A stretch of DNA of 15,778 bases from Sphingomonadaceae bacterium (GTDB lineage Bacteria > Pseudomonadota > Alphaproteobacteria > Sphingomonadales > Sphingomonadaceae): positions 1-15,778 of the forward strand of contig RFSU01000028.1 in NCBI GenBank assembly GCA_009923795.1, read 5' to 3'. A model generated the notes under the pieces. The model worked only from the letters and a program-made list of their open reading frames with translations. It did no database searches and was not told where the DNA came from. Position 1 is the first letter of the stretch, and each line of letters starts with the position of its first letter. Below, one piece after another: positions 1 through 7,893 of the stretch. A program made the translations under genes and the position numbers.

Positions 1-31
1 CCTCCCGCGCGCGGGAGGGGCTGGGGGAGGG
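1..31. repeat. GC-rich palindrome plus G-run motif downstream of the DUF177 gene
   Basis: Bases 1-18 form a perfect 18-bp palindrome (CCTCCC, then GCGCGC, then GGGAGG). Its right half runs into four G-tracts on the plus strand (13-15, 17-20, 23-27 and 29-31) separated by one or two bases. That satisfies the usual G-quadruplex pattern with very short loops. The element begins seven bases beyond the DUF177 stop codon. Short GC-rich palindromes of this style recur between genes in sphingomonads and Caulobacter relatives, so a REP-like repeat is the likely identity. There is no U-tract in the visible part, so I do not call it an intrinsic terminator. It may continue beyond the window edge. Confidence 0.5.
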
Positions 32-37
32 CCTCGC

Positions 38-559
38 CTATTTCCGCTGAAGCTTGTCCCTAAGCGCGGCCAGCGCACCAAAGGGGCCAGCCTCGCCTTC
101 CGCTAAAACCCCGGCTTCGCGCAGGCGCGCTTCGGCATTTGCGCTGCGGGGATAGGGATTAAGCGCAAGGCCAAGCGTTTGGGCGACAGCCTCTCCAATG
201 TCGATGGCCTGACCATCATGCTCCATAATGTCGCACTCTTCGGCATTGAGTTCAATTTCCTCAGCCTCAGGTGCGGCCTCTGGCGCGACGAAGCGGACGG
301 CAAAATCCTGCGACACAAAGGCGGGGACGGGCTCTCCTGTCACGACGCAGATTTGCGTTGCCCGGCCTGTCATATGTCCGGCCACTTCAATGCCAGCGGC
401 CACCGGGGTTACATTGGCCTGCGCCTTGAGTTCGGCCACATCCTGAAGCCCGAACCGCCCGGCAAGGGCGGCCCGCTCTTCGGCTGAGGCCTCAATCTCT
501 AGGGTTTTCAGTCCGCCCAGCGAATCGAGGCGATAGGATCGGGAAAATTCAGGCGTCAT
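38..559 (-). CDS. DUF177 / YceD-family protein
   Basis: The product is a 173-residue acidic protein of the DUF177 (YceD) family. Relatives in E. coli and plants have been linked to 23S rRNA accumulation, and the precise biochemical role is not settled. The family signature is in the C-terminal half: an acidic stretch, then DGQAIDIGEAVAQTLGLALN and the NPYPRS element. No signal peptide or membrane segment is visible, so it should be cytoplasmic. I chose the ATG at 559 rather than an ATG 18 codons upstream. It has a GGAGAG ribosome site 5 to 6 bases ahead, and it overlaps the stop of the upstream chaperone gene as ATGA, which suggests translational coupling. In many alphaproteobacteria this gene is followed by plsX and fabH, which would lie outside this window. 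Confidence 0.85.
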   Translation of the reverse strand: MTPEFSRSYRLDSLGGLKTLEIEASAEERAALAGRFGLQDVAELKAQANVTPVAAGIEVAGHMTGRATQICVVTGEPVPAFVSQDFAVRFVAPEAAPEAEEIELNAEECDIMEHDGQAIDIGEAVAQTLGLALNPYPRSANAEARLREAGVLAEGEAGPFGALAALRDKLQRK

Positions 560-1077
560 CGAATCTCTCCTGCCAACAAGGCGTCGAGCGGAGTTGCTTC
601 CAAACGCTGCCAAAAGGCGCGCAGGCTGGTCGCACCATGGGCAAGAGCGGCATCCCCGGGATGCTCGGTGCGATAGAGGTTGCGGACAAGCGCTTCTTCC
701 AAATCTTCGCCTTCCAGACCCGTGCGATAGGCCTCCATACGCCCGCCAAGGGCGGCCATCATCCGACCAATATGCTTGCCAACCACAAGATCGCCCACAC
801 CCTCCTGCCGAAGCTGGCCATCCATATCGTCAACGAAAATCTCGGTCAGCATGACGGCGGGGACGCGCCCATCTGCGCCCGCTGCATCCAGCCGGACGAT
901 GGCAAGCGCTGTCAATGCGGTGACCATTTCAAAGCGGCCATCCATCGTGTCGGCGACTTTGCCGTCTCGATACCAATGGGGTTGGCGCGCCTCGGCGACG
1001 ACAGCGCGATAGAGCGGCGCGAGCGCATCCCGCCCTTTATTGCGGGCAAAAAGCGATTTCAGCAACTTCAGCGCCAT
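556..1077 (-). CDS. Ubiquinol-cytochrome c chaperone (CBP3/UQCC family)
   Basis: The product is a 173-residue cytoplasmic protein of the Ubiq_cyt_C_chap family. Its mitochondrial homologue CBP3/UQCC1 assists synthesis and assembly of cytochrome b in the bc1 complex. Family features visible are the LYRAVVAEARQPHWYRDG segment near the N terminus, DTMDGRFEMVTAL, a central EIFVDDMDGQLRQEGVGDL and the following VGKHIGRMM helix. The start at 1077 is preferred over one 14 codons upstream because AGGAAG lies six bases ahead of it and the family begins close to this point. The stop overlaps the DUF177 start by four bases, so the two genes form an operon. It is divergent from bamE, an arrangement common in alphaproteobacteria. 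The bacterial role is inferred from the mitochondrial family. Confidence 0.85.
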   Translation of the reverse strand: MALKLLKSLFARNKGRDALAPLYRAVVAEARQPHWYRDGKVADTMDGRFEMVTALTALAIVRLDAAGADGRVPAVMLTEIFVDDMDGQLRQEGVGDLVVGKHIGRMMAALGGRMEAYRTGLEGEDLEEALVRNLYRTEHPGDAALAHGATSLRAFWQRLEATPLDALLAGEIR

Positions 1078-1130
1078 GCTTATCTTCCTATTGGGTTGTT
1101 GTTCTTCGGCTCCCGGCATATTGGGGGTTG

Positions 1131-1152
1131 TGACCCTTTCAGCAAGGGGTCA
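1131..1152. promoter_or_regulatory. Inverted repeat upstream of bamE
   Basis: A 22-base inverted repeat has nine-base arms, TGACCCTTT and AAGGGGTCA, that pair across a CAGC loop with one G-U pair. It lies 28 bases upstream of the bamE start, in the roughly 100-bp divergent gap between bamE and the chaperone gene. It could be an operator or a 5' leader hairpin. No matching regulator family is recognised. I cannot place a convincing promoter in this gap. Confidence 0.3.
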
Positions 1153-1179
1153 GGTCGCGTCTTGGAAAGGTCGTAGTGC

Positions 1180-1650
1180 ATGAACCGCAAAATTGTCCCC
1201 GCCCTCGCGCTTGTCGCCCTCGCATTGACAGCGTCTGGGTGCACGCGAATTGGCGGCCATCAGGGCTATATTACGGATCCAACGCTGGCTGATGCGATTC
1301 AGCCGGGCGTGGATAATCGCGACTCGGTGGAAAAGACGCTGGGCCGCCCGACCTGGATTAGCCAGTTCGGCGCGCAGGATTATTATTATTTTTCGCGCAA
1401 CACGCGCCAATATGCGTTCAACACGCCAACGGCCTCTGAGCAAATGGCCATGCGTATTCGCTTTGACGACGCCGGCAATGTCATCGCCGTTGAGCGCCGT
1501 GGGATGGAGCAGATCGCCAAGGTCGACCCGACCGGCAAAAAAACCCAGACGCTGGGGCGCGAGCGCAGCTTCTTGCAAGAACTCTTCGGCAATATCGGTC
1601 AGGTTGGCTCGGTTGGCGAATCGGGCGGGACCGCTGATAACCCTAATTAA
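1180..1650 (+). CDS. bamE: Outer-membrane assembly lipoprotein BamE (SmpA/OmlA)
   Basis: The product is a 156-residue lipoprotein and an accessory subunit of the BAM machine, which inserts beta-barrel proteins into the outer membrane. The N terminus has a lysine/arginine-containing n-region, a hydrophobic Ala/Leu core and a lipobox ending ASGC, so Cys21 would be the lipidated residue. Thr at +2 fits outer-membrane sorting. The SmpA/OmlA core follows, with the Gln-Pro-Gly-x-Asn-Arg-Asp-Ser-Val helix start, GRPTW, the YYYFSRNTRQYAF strand and an IRFDDAGNVIAVE strand. After about residue 130 there is a Gly/Ser/Asn-rich tail with no clear domain. The start has GGAAAGG about ten bases upstream. 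It is divergent from the chaperone operon and convergent with maeB. Confidence 0.92.
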   Translation: MNRKIVPALALVALALTASGCTRIGGHQGYITDPTLADAIQPGVDNRDSVEKTLGRPTWISQFGAQDYYYFSRNTRQYAFNTPTASEQMAMRIRFDDAGNVIAVERRGMEQIAKVDPTGKKTQTLGRERSFLQELFGNIGQVGSVGESGGTADNPN

Positions 1651-1663
1651 GGTCTGGCAAGTT

Positions 1664-1710
1664 TAAGGATGGGGCCACCCCGAACCATGTTCGGGATGGC
1701 CAAATCCTTA
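1664..1710. repeat. Long imperfect hairpin between convergent bamE and maeB
   Basis: Arms of 22 bases (1664-1685 and 1689-1710) pair around a three-base CAT loop with only three mismatches. The inner part is CCCGAAC...GTTCGGG. The right arm contains the maeB stop codon. Neither strand has a T-tract after the stem, so it is not a classical intrinsic terminator. It may still act as a shared barrier or 3'-end stabiliser for both transcripts. The CCCGAAC/GTTCGGG core resembles dispersed REP-like palindromes common in sphingomonad intergenic regions. That identity is from memory and is not tested here. Confidence 0.6.
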
Positions 1711-3969
1711 TCGCGCGATGCCGCTGGCGGCCAGTACGGCGAGCGTGACCAATTCCGACGCTGTGGACACCATTGGGGCGACCTGAACCGGCTTTTCCAT
1801 CCCGATCAGGATGGGGCCAATCATCGAATCACCCCCAAGCTCGCGCAGCAGCTTGGCCGAGATGTTGGCGGCTTGCAGGCCGGGCATCACCAGCACATTG
1901 GCCGGGCCTGACAGGCGGCTGAACGGATAGGCTGCGGCCATGCGCGGGTTGAGCGCGACGTCGGGGGCCATATCGCCTTCATATTCAAAGCTGACACCCC
2001 GGGCATCAAGAATGGCAACAGCTTCCCGAATCGGGTCGAGCCAGGTGCCGCGCGGATTGCCAAAATTGGAATAGGAGAGGAAGGCAACGCGTGGCTCTTG
2101 CCCCATACGCCGGGCAACCGCAGCACTTGCCTCGGCAATATCGGCCATCTCTTCAGCGGACGGCCGTTCATTGACCGTGGTGTCCGCCAGGAACACCGTG
2201 TGATGCTGCCCAACCACAATGTGCATGCCAAAGGGCGTCATGCCCGGTGCCGGGTCAATGACGCGGCGCACTTCGCTCAACGTCTGGCCAAAGCCGCGCG
2301 TGACACCCGTGATGACGGCATCGGCCTCGCCCATTTTCAGCAGCAGGGATGAAAAGACGTTGCGATCCTGATTGACGATCCGCTCACAATCGCGGCGCAG
2401 ATAGCCCCGACGTTGCAGCCGATCATAGAGCATATCGACCATTTGCGGGACGAGCGGGGAGTTGCGGCTATTATGCAGCTCAAAGCTTTCCGGATCTTCG
2501 ACGCCAAGGGCGGCCAATTGGTCGCGCACACTGTCGCGGCCGACCAGAACCGGGGTGCCACAGCCGCCGTCGCGAAACGCAATGGCGGCGCGCAGCACAA
2601 CTTCTTCCTCAGCCTCGGCAAAGACCACGCGCTTGGGATGAGCGCGGGCATTTTCATAGGCCATGGTTAGCACACCCGTGGTCGGGTTCATCCGCGCGCG
2701 CAGTGAGGTGCGATAGCCCGCCATGTCGAGGATCGGTCGTGTCGCCACGCCCGAATCCATCGCGGCTTGCGCAACGGCGGCCGGCACAATTTCCATCAGG
2801 CGCGGGTCAAAGGGCGCGGGGATGATATAGTCTTCGCCAAAGCGCGGCGTCTTGCCGCCATAGGCTGCTGCCACTTCTTCAGGCACTTGTTGCCGCGCCA
2901 GTTCTGCCAGCGCGCGAGCGGCGGCAATCTTCATCGCGTCATTAATGGCGGTAGCCCGAACGTCGAGCGCACCCCGGAAGATGAAGGGGAAGCCAAGCAC
3001 GTTATTGACCTGATTTGGATAATCCGAACGACCCGTGGCGACGATCACGTCGGAACGAACGGCCTTTGCCTCGGGCGGGGTAATTTCCGGGTCGGGATTG
3101 GCCATGGCGAAAATAATCGGGCGATCCGTCATCGACCGGACCATATCGGGTGTGACCGCCCCCTTGACCGACAGGCCAAGAAACACATCTGCGCCATCAA
3201 GGGCATCGGCCAAGGATCGACGATCCGTCTTGACCGCATGGGCTGACTTCCACTGGTTCATCCCCTCGGTGCGGCCTTGATAGATCACGCCTTTGGAATC
3301 GCACATCAGGATATTGTCATGCGGCACGCCGACCGCCTTGATGAGTTCGGTGCAGGCAATGGCAGCCGCCCCAGCACCGTTCACAACGATGCGGGTATCT
3401 TTCATCTCCTTGCCCGTCAGATAGAGGGCATTGATCAGGCCGGCGGCTGCAATAATGGCGGTGCCATGCTGGTCATCATGCATGACGGGAATGTTCATCC
3501 GCTCTTTGAGCGCTTGTTCGATGATGAAGCATTCAGGGGCGGCAATATCTTCCAGATTAATGCCGCCAAAGCTTGGCTCCATGAGGGCCACGGCATTGAT
3601 AAAGGCCTCGGGGTCTTCGGTATCAAGCTCAATATCGATGGAATCGACATCGGCGAACCGCTTGAAGAGCACGGCCTTGCCTTCCATCACAGGCTTAGAG
3701 GCCAGCGCGCCCAAATTGCCCAGACCCAAAATCGCCGTGCCATTGGAAATAACGGCGACCAGATTGCCCTTGGCGGTATAATCATAGGCGGTTGAGGGAT
3801 CTTCGGCGATTGCCTTGACGGGCACGGCGACGCCCGGAGAATAAGCCAAGCTTAGGTCGCGTTGCGTCGCCATCGGTTTAGAGGCGACGATCTCAATCTT
3901 ACCAGGGCGTCCCGCCGAATGATAAAATAGCGCTTCACGATCTGAAAATTGCAGCTTTGAGTCGCTCAT
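1708..3969 (-). CDS. maeB: NADP-dependent malic enzyme with phosphotransacetylase-like domain
   Basis: The product is 753 residues, the size of the fused MaeB type. It oxidatively decarboxylates malate to pyruvate with reduction of NAD(P)+ in the cytoplasm, linking the TCA cycle to pyruvate and NADPH supply. The malic N-terminal domain (about 18-150) has SLAYSPGVA (Tyr43), the metal-ligand pair Glu140-Asp141 and the DDQHGTAI motif (Asp165/166). The nucleotide-binding domain (about 160-400) has NGAGAAA (197-203) and NPDPE (291-295). From about 430 a phosphotransacetylase-like domain follows. In characterised relatives it is regulatory, responding to acetyl-CoA, and not a working transacetylase. 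The start at 3969 has GGGGAAAGAGAG just upstream and replaces an ATG 12 codons earlier that lacks a site. Cofactor preference (NADP over NAD) is from family only. Confidence 0.93.
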   Translation of the reverse strand: MSDSKLQFSDREALFYHSAGRPGKIEIVASKPMATQRDLSLAYSPGVAVPVKAIAEDPSTAYDYTAKGNLVAVISNGTAILGLGNLGALASKPVMEGKAVLFKRFADVDSIDIELDTEDPEAFINAVALMEPSFGGINLEDIAAPECFIIEQALKERMNIPVMHDDQHGTAIIAAAGLINALYLTGKEMKDTRIVVNGAGAAAIACTELIKAVGVPHDNILMCDSKGVIYQGRTEGMNQWKSAHAVKTDRRSLADALDGADVFLGLSVKGAVTPDMVRSMTDRPIIFAMANPDPEITPPEAKAVRSDVIVATGRSDYPNQVNNVLGFPFIFRGALDVRATAINDAMKIAAARALAELARQQVPEEVAAAYGGKTPRFGEDYIIPAPFDPRLMEIVPAAVAQAAMDSGVATRPILDMAGYRTSLRARMNPTTGVLTMAYENARAHPKRVVFAEAEEEVVLRAAIAFRDGGCGTPVLVGRDSVRDQLAALGVEDPESFELHNSRNSPLVPQMVDMLYDRLQRRGYLRRDCERIVNQDRNVFSSLLLKMGEADAVITGVTRGFGQTLSEVRRVIDPAPGMTPFGMHIVVGQHHTVFLADTTVNERPSAEEMADIAEASAAVARRMGQEPRVAFLSYSNFGNPRGTWLDPIREAVAILDARGVSFEYEGDMAPDVALNPRMAAAYPFSRLSGPANVLVMPGLQAANISAKLLRELGGDSMIGPILIGMEKPVQVAPMVSTASELVTLAVLAASGIAR

Positions 3970-4078
3970 TGTCTCTCTTTCCCCGTTACTTAAGTCCCAA
4001 ACCACGCCTTAGGCACTTCTTTTGGCAACGGGAAGCAGGGATTGCACCCAAGGGCAAAACACCGCTATCCGACCCCCT
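3970..4078. other. Divergent intergenic region between maeB and mutS
   Basis: These 109 bases must hold the maeB promoter and probably the mutS promoter. I see no hexamer pair strong enough to call on either strand. The maeB ribosome site occupies the left edge. The right side reads open in the mutS frame back to a TTG at 4022, so a longer MutS cannot be excluded on reading frame alone. Confidence 0.4.
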
Positions 4079-6676
4079 ATGACACAGGCCGGCGCAGGGG
4101 GCGTCACACCCATGATGGCGCAATATCTTGCGCTCAAAGAGGAGGCGGGAGACTGCCTGCTCTTTTACCGCATGGGTGATTTTTTTGAGCTGTTTTTCGA
4201 TGATGCGCGATTTGCCGCGCAGGCGCTCGACATCGCGCTAACAGCTCGGGGAGAGCATCAGGGCCAGCCTGTTCCCATGTGTGGCGTGCCCGTTCATGCG
4301 GCCGACGCCTATCTCGCCCGGCTCATTCGCGCGGGCTTTCGCGTGGCGATTGCCGAACAGATTGAAAGTCCGGCGGAGGCTAAGGCGCGCGGCTCCAAAT
4401 CTCTGGTCGCCCGTGCCATTGTGCGCGTGGTGACAGCGGGCACATTGACCGAAGAAGCGCTGCTTGAGGCGCGCAGTGCAAATTGGCTGGTCGCGGTGGC
4501 CCCACACGGGTCGGCTATGGGTGTTGCCGCTGCAGATATTTCAACCGGCCGGTTTGAAATTTGTGAAACATCGCCCGAAGGCCTGGCGGCAGAATTGGCG
4601 CGACTGGGGCCGTCCGAAATTGTCGTTCCCGAAGGGGCAGAGATAGAAGGCACAGAGCGCCGCCGGGGAGAGTTTCTGCCCGCCGATGGTGTGGCGCGTC
4701 TCAAAACGCTCTTTGGCGTTGCCACCCTCGATGGCTTTGGTGATTTTTCAAAGGCGGAATTGGCGGCGGCCGCCGGCCTTCTCTCCTATCTCGATCATGT
4801 CGGGAAAGGCAGCCTGCCCTTCCTGTCTCCCCCGATAAGATTGCAGGCCAGCGACCATATGCTGATCGACGCGGCGACGCGGGACAGTTTGGAACTTGTC
4901 CGCGCAACCGGCGGAGGCCGGGCGGGCAGTCTGCTTGATGCAATTGACCGGACAGTCACAGGTGCTGGCGCGCGCCTTTTGGCGGCCGACCTCTCAGCCC
5001 CGCTCATGAATGTGCGGGCGATTGAAGACAGGCTCGATTTGGTCTGCTGGTGTGTGGATCATGGCACGATGCGCGATCGGCTGCGGGCCAGCCTGCGCGC
5101 GCTTCCCGATCTGGGCCGGGCGCTGGGTCGGCTTGCGGCCGGGCGCGGCGGCCCGCGCGATTTGGGCATGGTCCGTGATGGCCTGAATGAAGCGCGTTTG
5201 CTGCGCGAAGGGCTGGCGCGGATGGACGATCTTCCGCCCCTGATGCAGCAGATTCTCCCGGCGCTGGAAGGGCATGGCGCGCTGGTGGATCACCTGTCAC
5301 GCGCGCTGGTGCCCACACCGCCCATAGAGGCCAGCCAAGGCGGCTATATTGCTGAGGGCTATGATGCTGCGCTCGATGAGCTTCGGTCGCTCGGCGGGGA
5401 TGGCAGGCGCGCCATGGCAATGCTGGAGGCGCGCTATCGGGATAAGACCGGAATTTCGGGCCTGAAAATCAAACATAATAATGTCCTTGGCTATCACATT
5501 GAGGTGTCGGCCAAAAATGCTGATCCGCTGATGGCTGCGGACTCAGGATTTACCCATCGCCAAACATTGGCAGGCGTGGTGCGCTTTAATGCGCCAGAGC
5601 TGCATGAGTTGGCGATGAAGGTGACGCAAGCGGGCAGCCACGCTCTGGCGGCAGAAGCGGCGCATCTCGAAGAGCTGACGGCCCTCACTCTGGCAAGCGC
5701 GCAGGCTATTGCGGCAACCGCAGATGTGCTCGCCCGATTGGATGTGGCCTCGGCACTGGCCGACCGCGCGATTGAGGGCGATTGGTGTCGGCCCAGTTTT
5801 GTCGCCGATGCGCGATTTGACGTGACGGGGGGCCGCCATCCGGTGGTGGAAGCTGCCATTGCGCGTGAGGGCGGTCGCTTTGTCACCAATGATTGCGACC
5901 TCTCCCCTGAGTCGCGCCTTTGGCTTGTGACGGGTCCCAATATGGGGGGTAAGTCGACCTTTTTGCGACAGAACGCACTGATCGCGGTGCTGGCCCAATC
6001 GGGCTGTTTCGTGCCTGCCCAATCGGTCACCCTTGGGCTGGTAGATCGTCTGTTCAGCCGCGTTGGTGCGTCGGATAACTTGGCGCGGGGCCGCTCTACC
6101 TTCATGGTCGAAATGGTGGAGACGGCGGCGATTTTGGCGCAGGCGACCGAGCGCAGCTTCATCATTTTGGATGAGGTTGGGCGCGGCACATCTACCTATG
6201 ATGGCCTCGCCATTGCCTGGGCCGTTGTGGAAGCGGTGCATGAGGCCAATCGCTGTCGCTGCCTTTTTGCCACCCATTATCATGAGTTGACCCGGCTTGC
6301 CGAAAAGCTCTCGGCCCTGTCCCTCCACCATGTGCGCGCGCGCGAATATCGGGGGGATTTGGTGCTGCTGCATGAGTTGGGAAGCGGCCCTGCGGATCGC
6401 AGCTATGGTCTGGCCGTTGCCCGGCTTGCGGGCTTGCCGCCCATAGTCGTCGCGCGCGCCAAAGCCGTGCTCGATAAGCTGGAGGCGGGGCGTGATGCGA
6501 CGGGCGGGCTGGCCGCCGGGTTAGATGATCTGCCTCTCTTTGCGGCCACCAAGGTGGAAGAGGAGCGTGATCCGTTGCGTGATGCCCTATCCGCGCTGGA
6601 TGTCGACGGGCTGAGCCCGCGCGAGGCGCTGGAAGCGCTTTATGCGCTCAGGCAGCTGATGCGGAATAGAGGCTGA
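4079..6676 (+). CDS. mutS: DNA mismatch repair protein MutS
   Basis: The product is an 865-residue mismatch-recognition ATPase that binds mispairs and small loops and recruits MutL. In order: the mismatch-reading domain with GDFFE (Phe35-x-Glu37), the connector and lever/clamp domains through the middle, and the ATPase domain. The ATPase domain has a Walker A GPNMGGKST starting at Gly619 and the Walker B/signature ILDEVGRGTSTYDG with Asp698-Glu699. An FATHYHEL switch segment follows. The C terminus has the conserved LSPREALEALYAL helices. I chose the ATG at 4079 because MutS proteins normally begin about ten residues before TPMM. It lacks a clear Shine-Dalgarno sequence. A TTG at 4022 would add 19 residues. 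The last 29 bases overlap the convergent hydroxylase gene. mutL is not in the window. Confidence 0.96.
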   Translation: MTQAGAGGVTPMMAQYLALKEEAGDCLLFYRMGDFFELFFDDARFAAQALDIALTARGEHQGQPVPMCGVPVHAADAYLARLIRAGFRVAIAEQIESPAEAKARGSKSLVARAIVRVVTAGTLTEEALLEARSANWLVAVAPHGSAMGVAAADISTGRFEICETSPEGLAAELARLGPSEIVVPEGAEIEGTERRRGEFLPADGVARLKTLFGVATLDGFGDFSKAELAAAAGLLSYLDHVGKGSLPFLSPPIRLQASDHMLIDAATRDSLELVRATGGGRAGSLLDAIDRTVTGAGARLLAADLSAPLMNVRAIEDRLDLVCWCVDHGTMRDRLRASLRALPDLGRALGRLAAGRGGPRDLGMVRDGLNEARLLREGLARMDDLPPLMQQILPALEGHGALVDHLSRALVPTPPIEASQGGYIAEGYDAALDELRSLGGDGRRAMAMLEARYRDKTGISGLKIKHNNVLGYHIEVSAKNADPLMAADSGFTHRQTLAGVVRFNAPELHELAMKVTQAGSHALAAEAAHLEELTALTLASAQAIAATADVLARLDVASALADRAIEGDWCRPSFVADARFDVTGGRHPVVEAAIAREGGRFVTNDCDLSPESRLWLVTGPNMGGKSTFLRQNALIAVLAQSGCFVPAQSVTLGLVDRLFSRVGASDNLARGRSTFMVEMVETAAILAQATERSFIILDEVGRGTSTYDGLAIAWAVVEAVHEANRCRCLFATHYHELTRLAEKLSALSLHHVRAREYRGDLVLLHELGSGPADRSYGLAVARLAGLPPIVVARAKAVLDKLEAGRDATGGLAAGLDDLPLFAATKVEEERDPLRDALSALDVDGLSPREALEALYALRQLMRNRG

Positions 6677-7808
6677 CCGATTCAAATAAAGCAGTCAGCG
6701 CGGCGCGTTCCTCAGAGGAGAGTTCCGGCCGCCAGATTTCGAACAAGAGGATGACACGATCATCATCGCTGTCATTCCAGGCCTCATGCTCAATGCTATC
6801 GTCAAAAATCAGGACCTTGCCTGCCTCAACCGAACGGACATGATTGCCCACGCGCAGGCGGCATCCCGGCGGGACAATCAACGGCAAATGGCAAATCAGC
6901 CTTGTATTGAGCATGCCACTATGCGGAGGGATATGTGTTTGGGAGCCCAAGATTGAAAACAGCGCCATGGGGGAGCGTTCTTTGATGATCGGCAGGGGCG
7001 CGGCACCAAGGGCGGCAGCAGTCGCCGGGCACCGCCCCATATTGTCTGCGAGTGGCTGGCCATTTTCATAGAAGTGAAAGGCGCTCCAGCGGGTATCATT
7101 GAGCAGAGTATGGCCGCGATTGGGGCGCGCCGGATCTGCCTGCACATAAGGCGCAACGCCCCTTTTGTCGGAGAGCATCGCTGTCGCCTCTGCCCGGATC
7201 GCGGGATAGGCAGATTCCAATCCTGCCACCCAATTAAACGCGGACGTGTCGTAAAAGGCGGTTTGCGGTAGGCCCGGATAGTAAAAGCTTGTTGGCTGCT
7301 GAAGATAGACTTGTTGCCGCCCCGTCAAAATGCCGAGGGCCTCTTCAAATCGTGGCGGGAGGTTTTGGTCCTGCGTCGCGGCGGCCATTTGGGACTGCAT
7401 ATGGCGTTCAAATCGGGCGGCAGCCTGTTGCGCAGCTTCTTGGGCCTGGTCGAGCCGCGCGATGATTTCGGGGGGAAGGTCTGTCGCTGTCGCTGCATGG
7501 GCGAGCGCATTGTTCAGCCACCCCATGGCTGCGCGATCATCCCCTGCCTTTAGGAACAAATTCCCCTTCATGCACAGCGCCAGAAGGTCGCGCGGGTTTT
7601 CGGCAAGCAGCGCGTCGAGCGCACGATGTTGTGTTGCGTCATCACCGAGCGCTTCGCTGGTTTCTGCGATCACCCCCCACAGCTTGGGCGTGGCACGCCC
7701 GGCATCGGCAATCGCTAGAAAGGCGGCGCGTGCCTCGGCGGTGCGCCCCGCCTGAAGTGCCGCCATGCCCGTTCGGGCCAAGTGCTCAAGATTATCCTGA
7801 TCTGTCAT
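6648..7808 (-). CDS. TPR-containing aspartyl/asparaginyl beta-hydroxylase
   Basis: The product is a 386-residue predicted Fe(II)/2-oxoglutarate oxygenase. An N-terminal all-helical TPR-like region (about 1-130) is followed by an Ala/Gln-rich linker and an Asp_Arg_Hydrox (PF05118) domain from about 200 to 365. Key residues are visible: His296 in HIPPHSG, Asn301 and Arg303, His307, FDDSIEHEAWN with His341, and Arg351 ten residues later, then IWRPEL. His296, His341 and Arg351 fit, in spacing, the two iron ligands and the 2-oxoglutarate-binding Arg of mammalian AspH. LpxO, a lipid A hydroxylase, belongs to the same family but lacks TPRs. The TPR part therefore suggests a protein partner or substrate, which is inference. 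No signal peptide is evident. The start at 7808 is chosen as the ATG nearest the TPR region; its ribosome site (GAGCG) is weak, and an ATG at 7826 is possible. It is divergent from glnD. Confidence 0.85.
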   Translation of the reverse strand: MTDQDNLEHLARTGMAALQAGRTAEARAAFLAIADAGRATPKLWGVIAETSEALGDDATQHRALDALLAENPRDLLALCMKGNLFLKAGDDRAAMGWLNNALAHAATATDLPPEIIARLDQAQEAAQQAAARFERHMQSQMAAATQDQNLPPRFEEALGILTGRQQVYLQQPTSFYYPGLPQTAFYDTSAFNWVAGLESAYPAIRAEATAMLSDKRGVAPYVQADPARPNRGHTLLNDTRWSAFHFYENGQPLADNMGRCPATAAALGAAPLPIIKERSPMALFSILGSQTHIPPHSGMLNTRLICHLPLIVPPGCRLRVGNHVRSVEAGKVLIFDDSIEHEAWNDSDDDRVILLFEIWRPELSSEERAALTALFESVSLYSASAA

Positions 7809-7893
7809 ATCGCTCGCAACTGGCATAACGACCAAAGGGTAAAGCGCCAATCCGCCTTGTGACTTGATCAACAAACGCCCATATCCGGGCGAT

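Noticed and set aside
1647..1666. Two TTAA boxes suggesting a CtrA site
   Set aside because: The gap between the TTAA boxes is 12 bases, not the 7 required by the CtrA consensus.
5543..6373. Long minus-strand open frame (276 codons) inside mutS
   Set aside because: It is antisense to the highly conserved MutS ATPase region and has His/Arg/Gln-rich low-information translation. Explained as a shadow.
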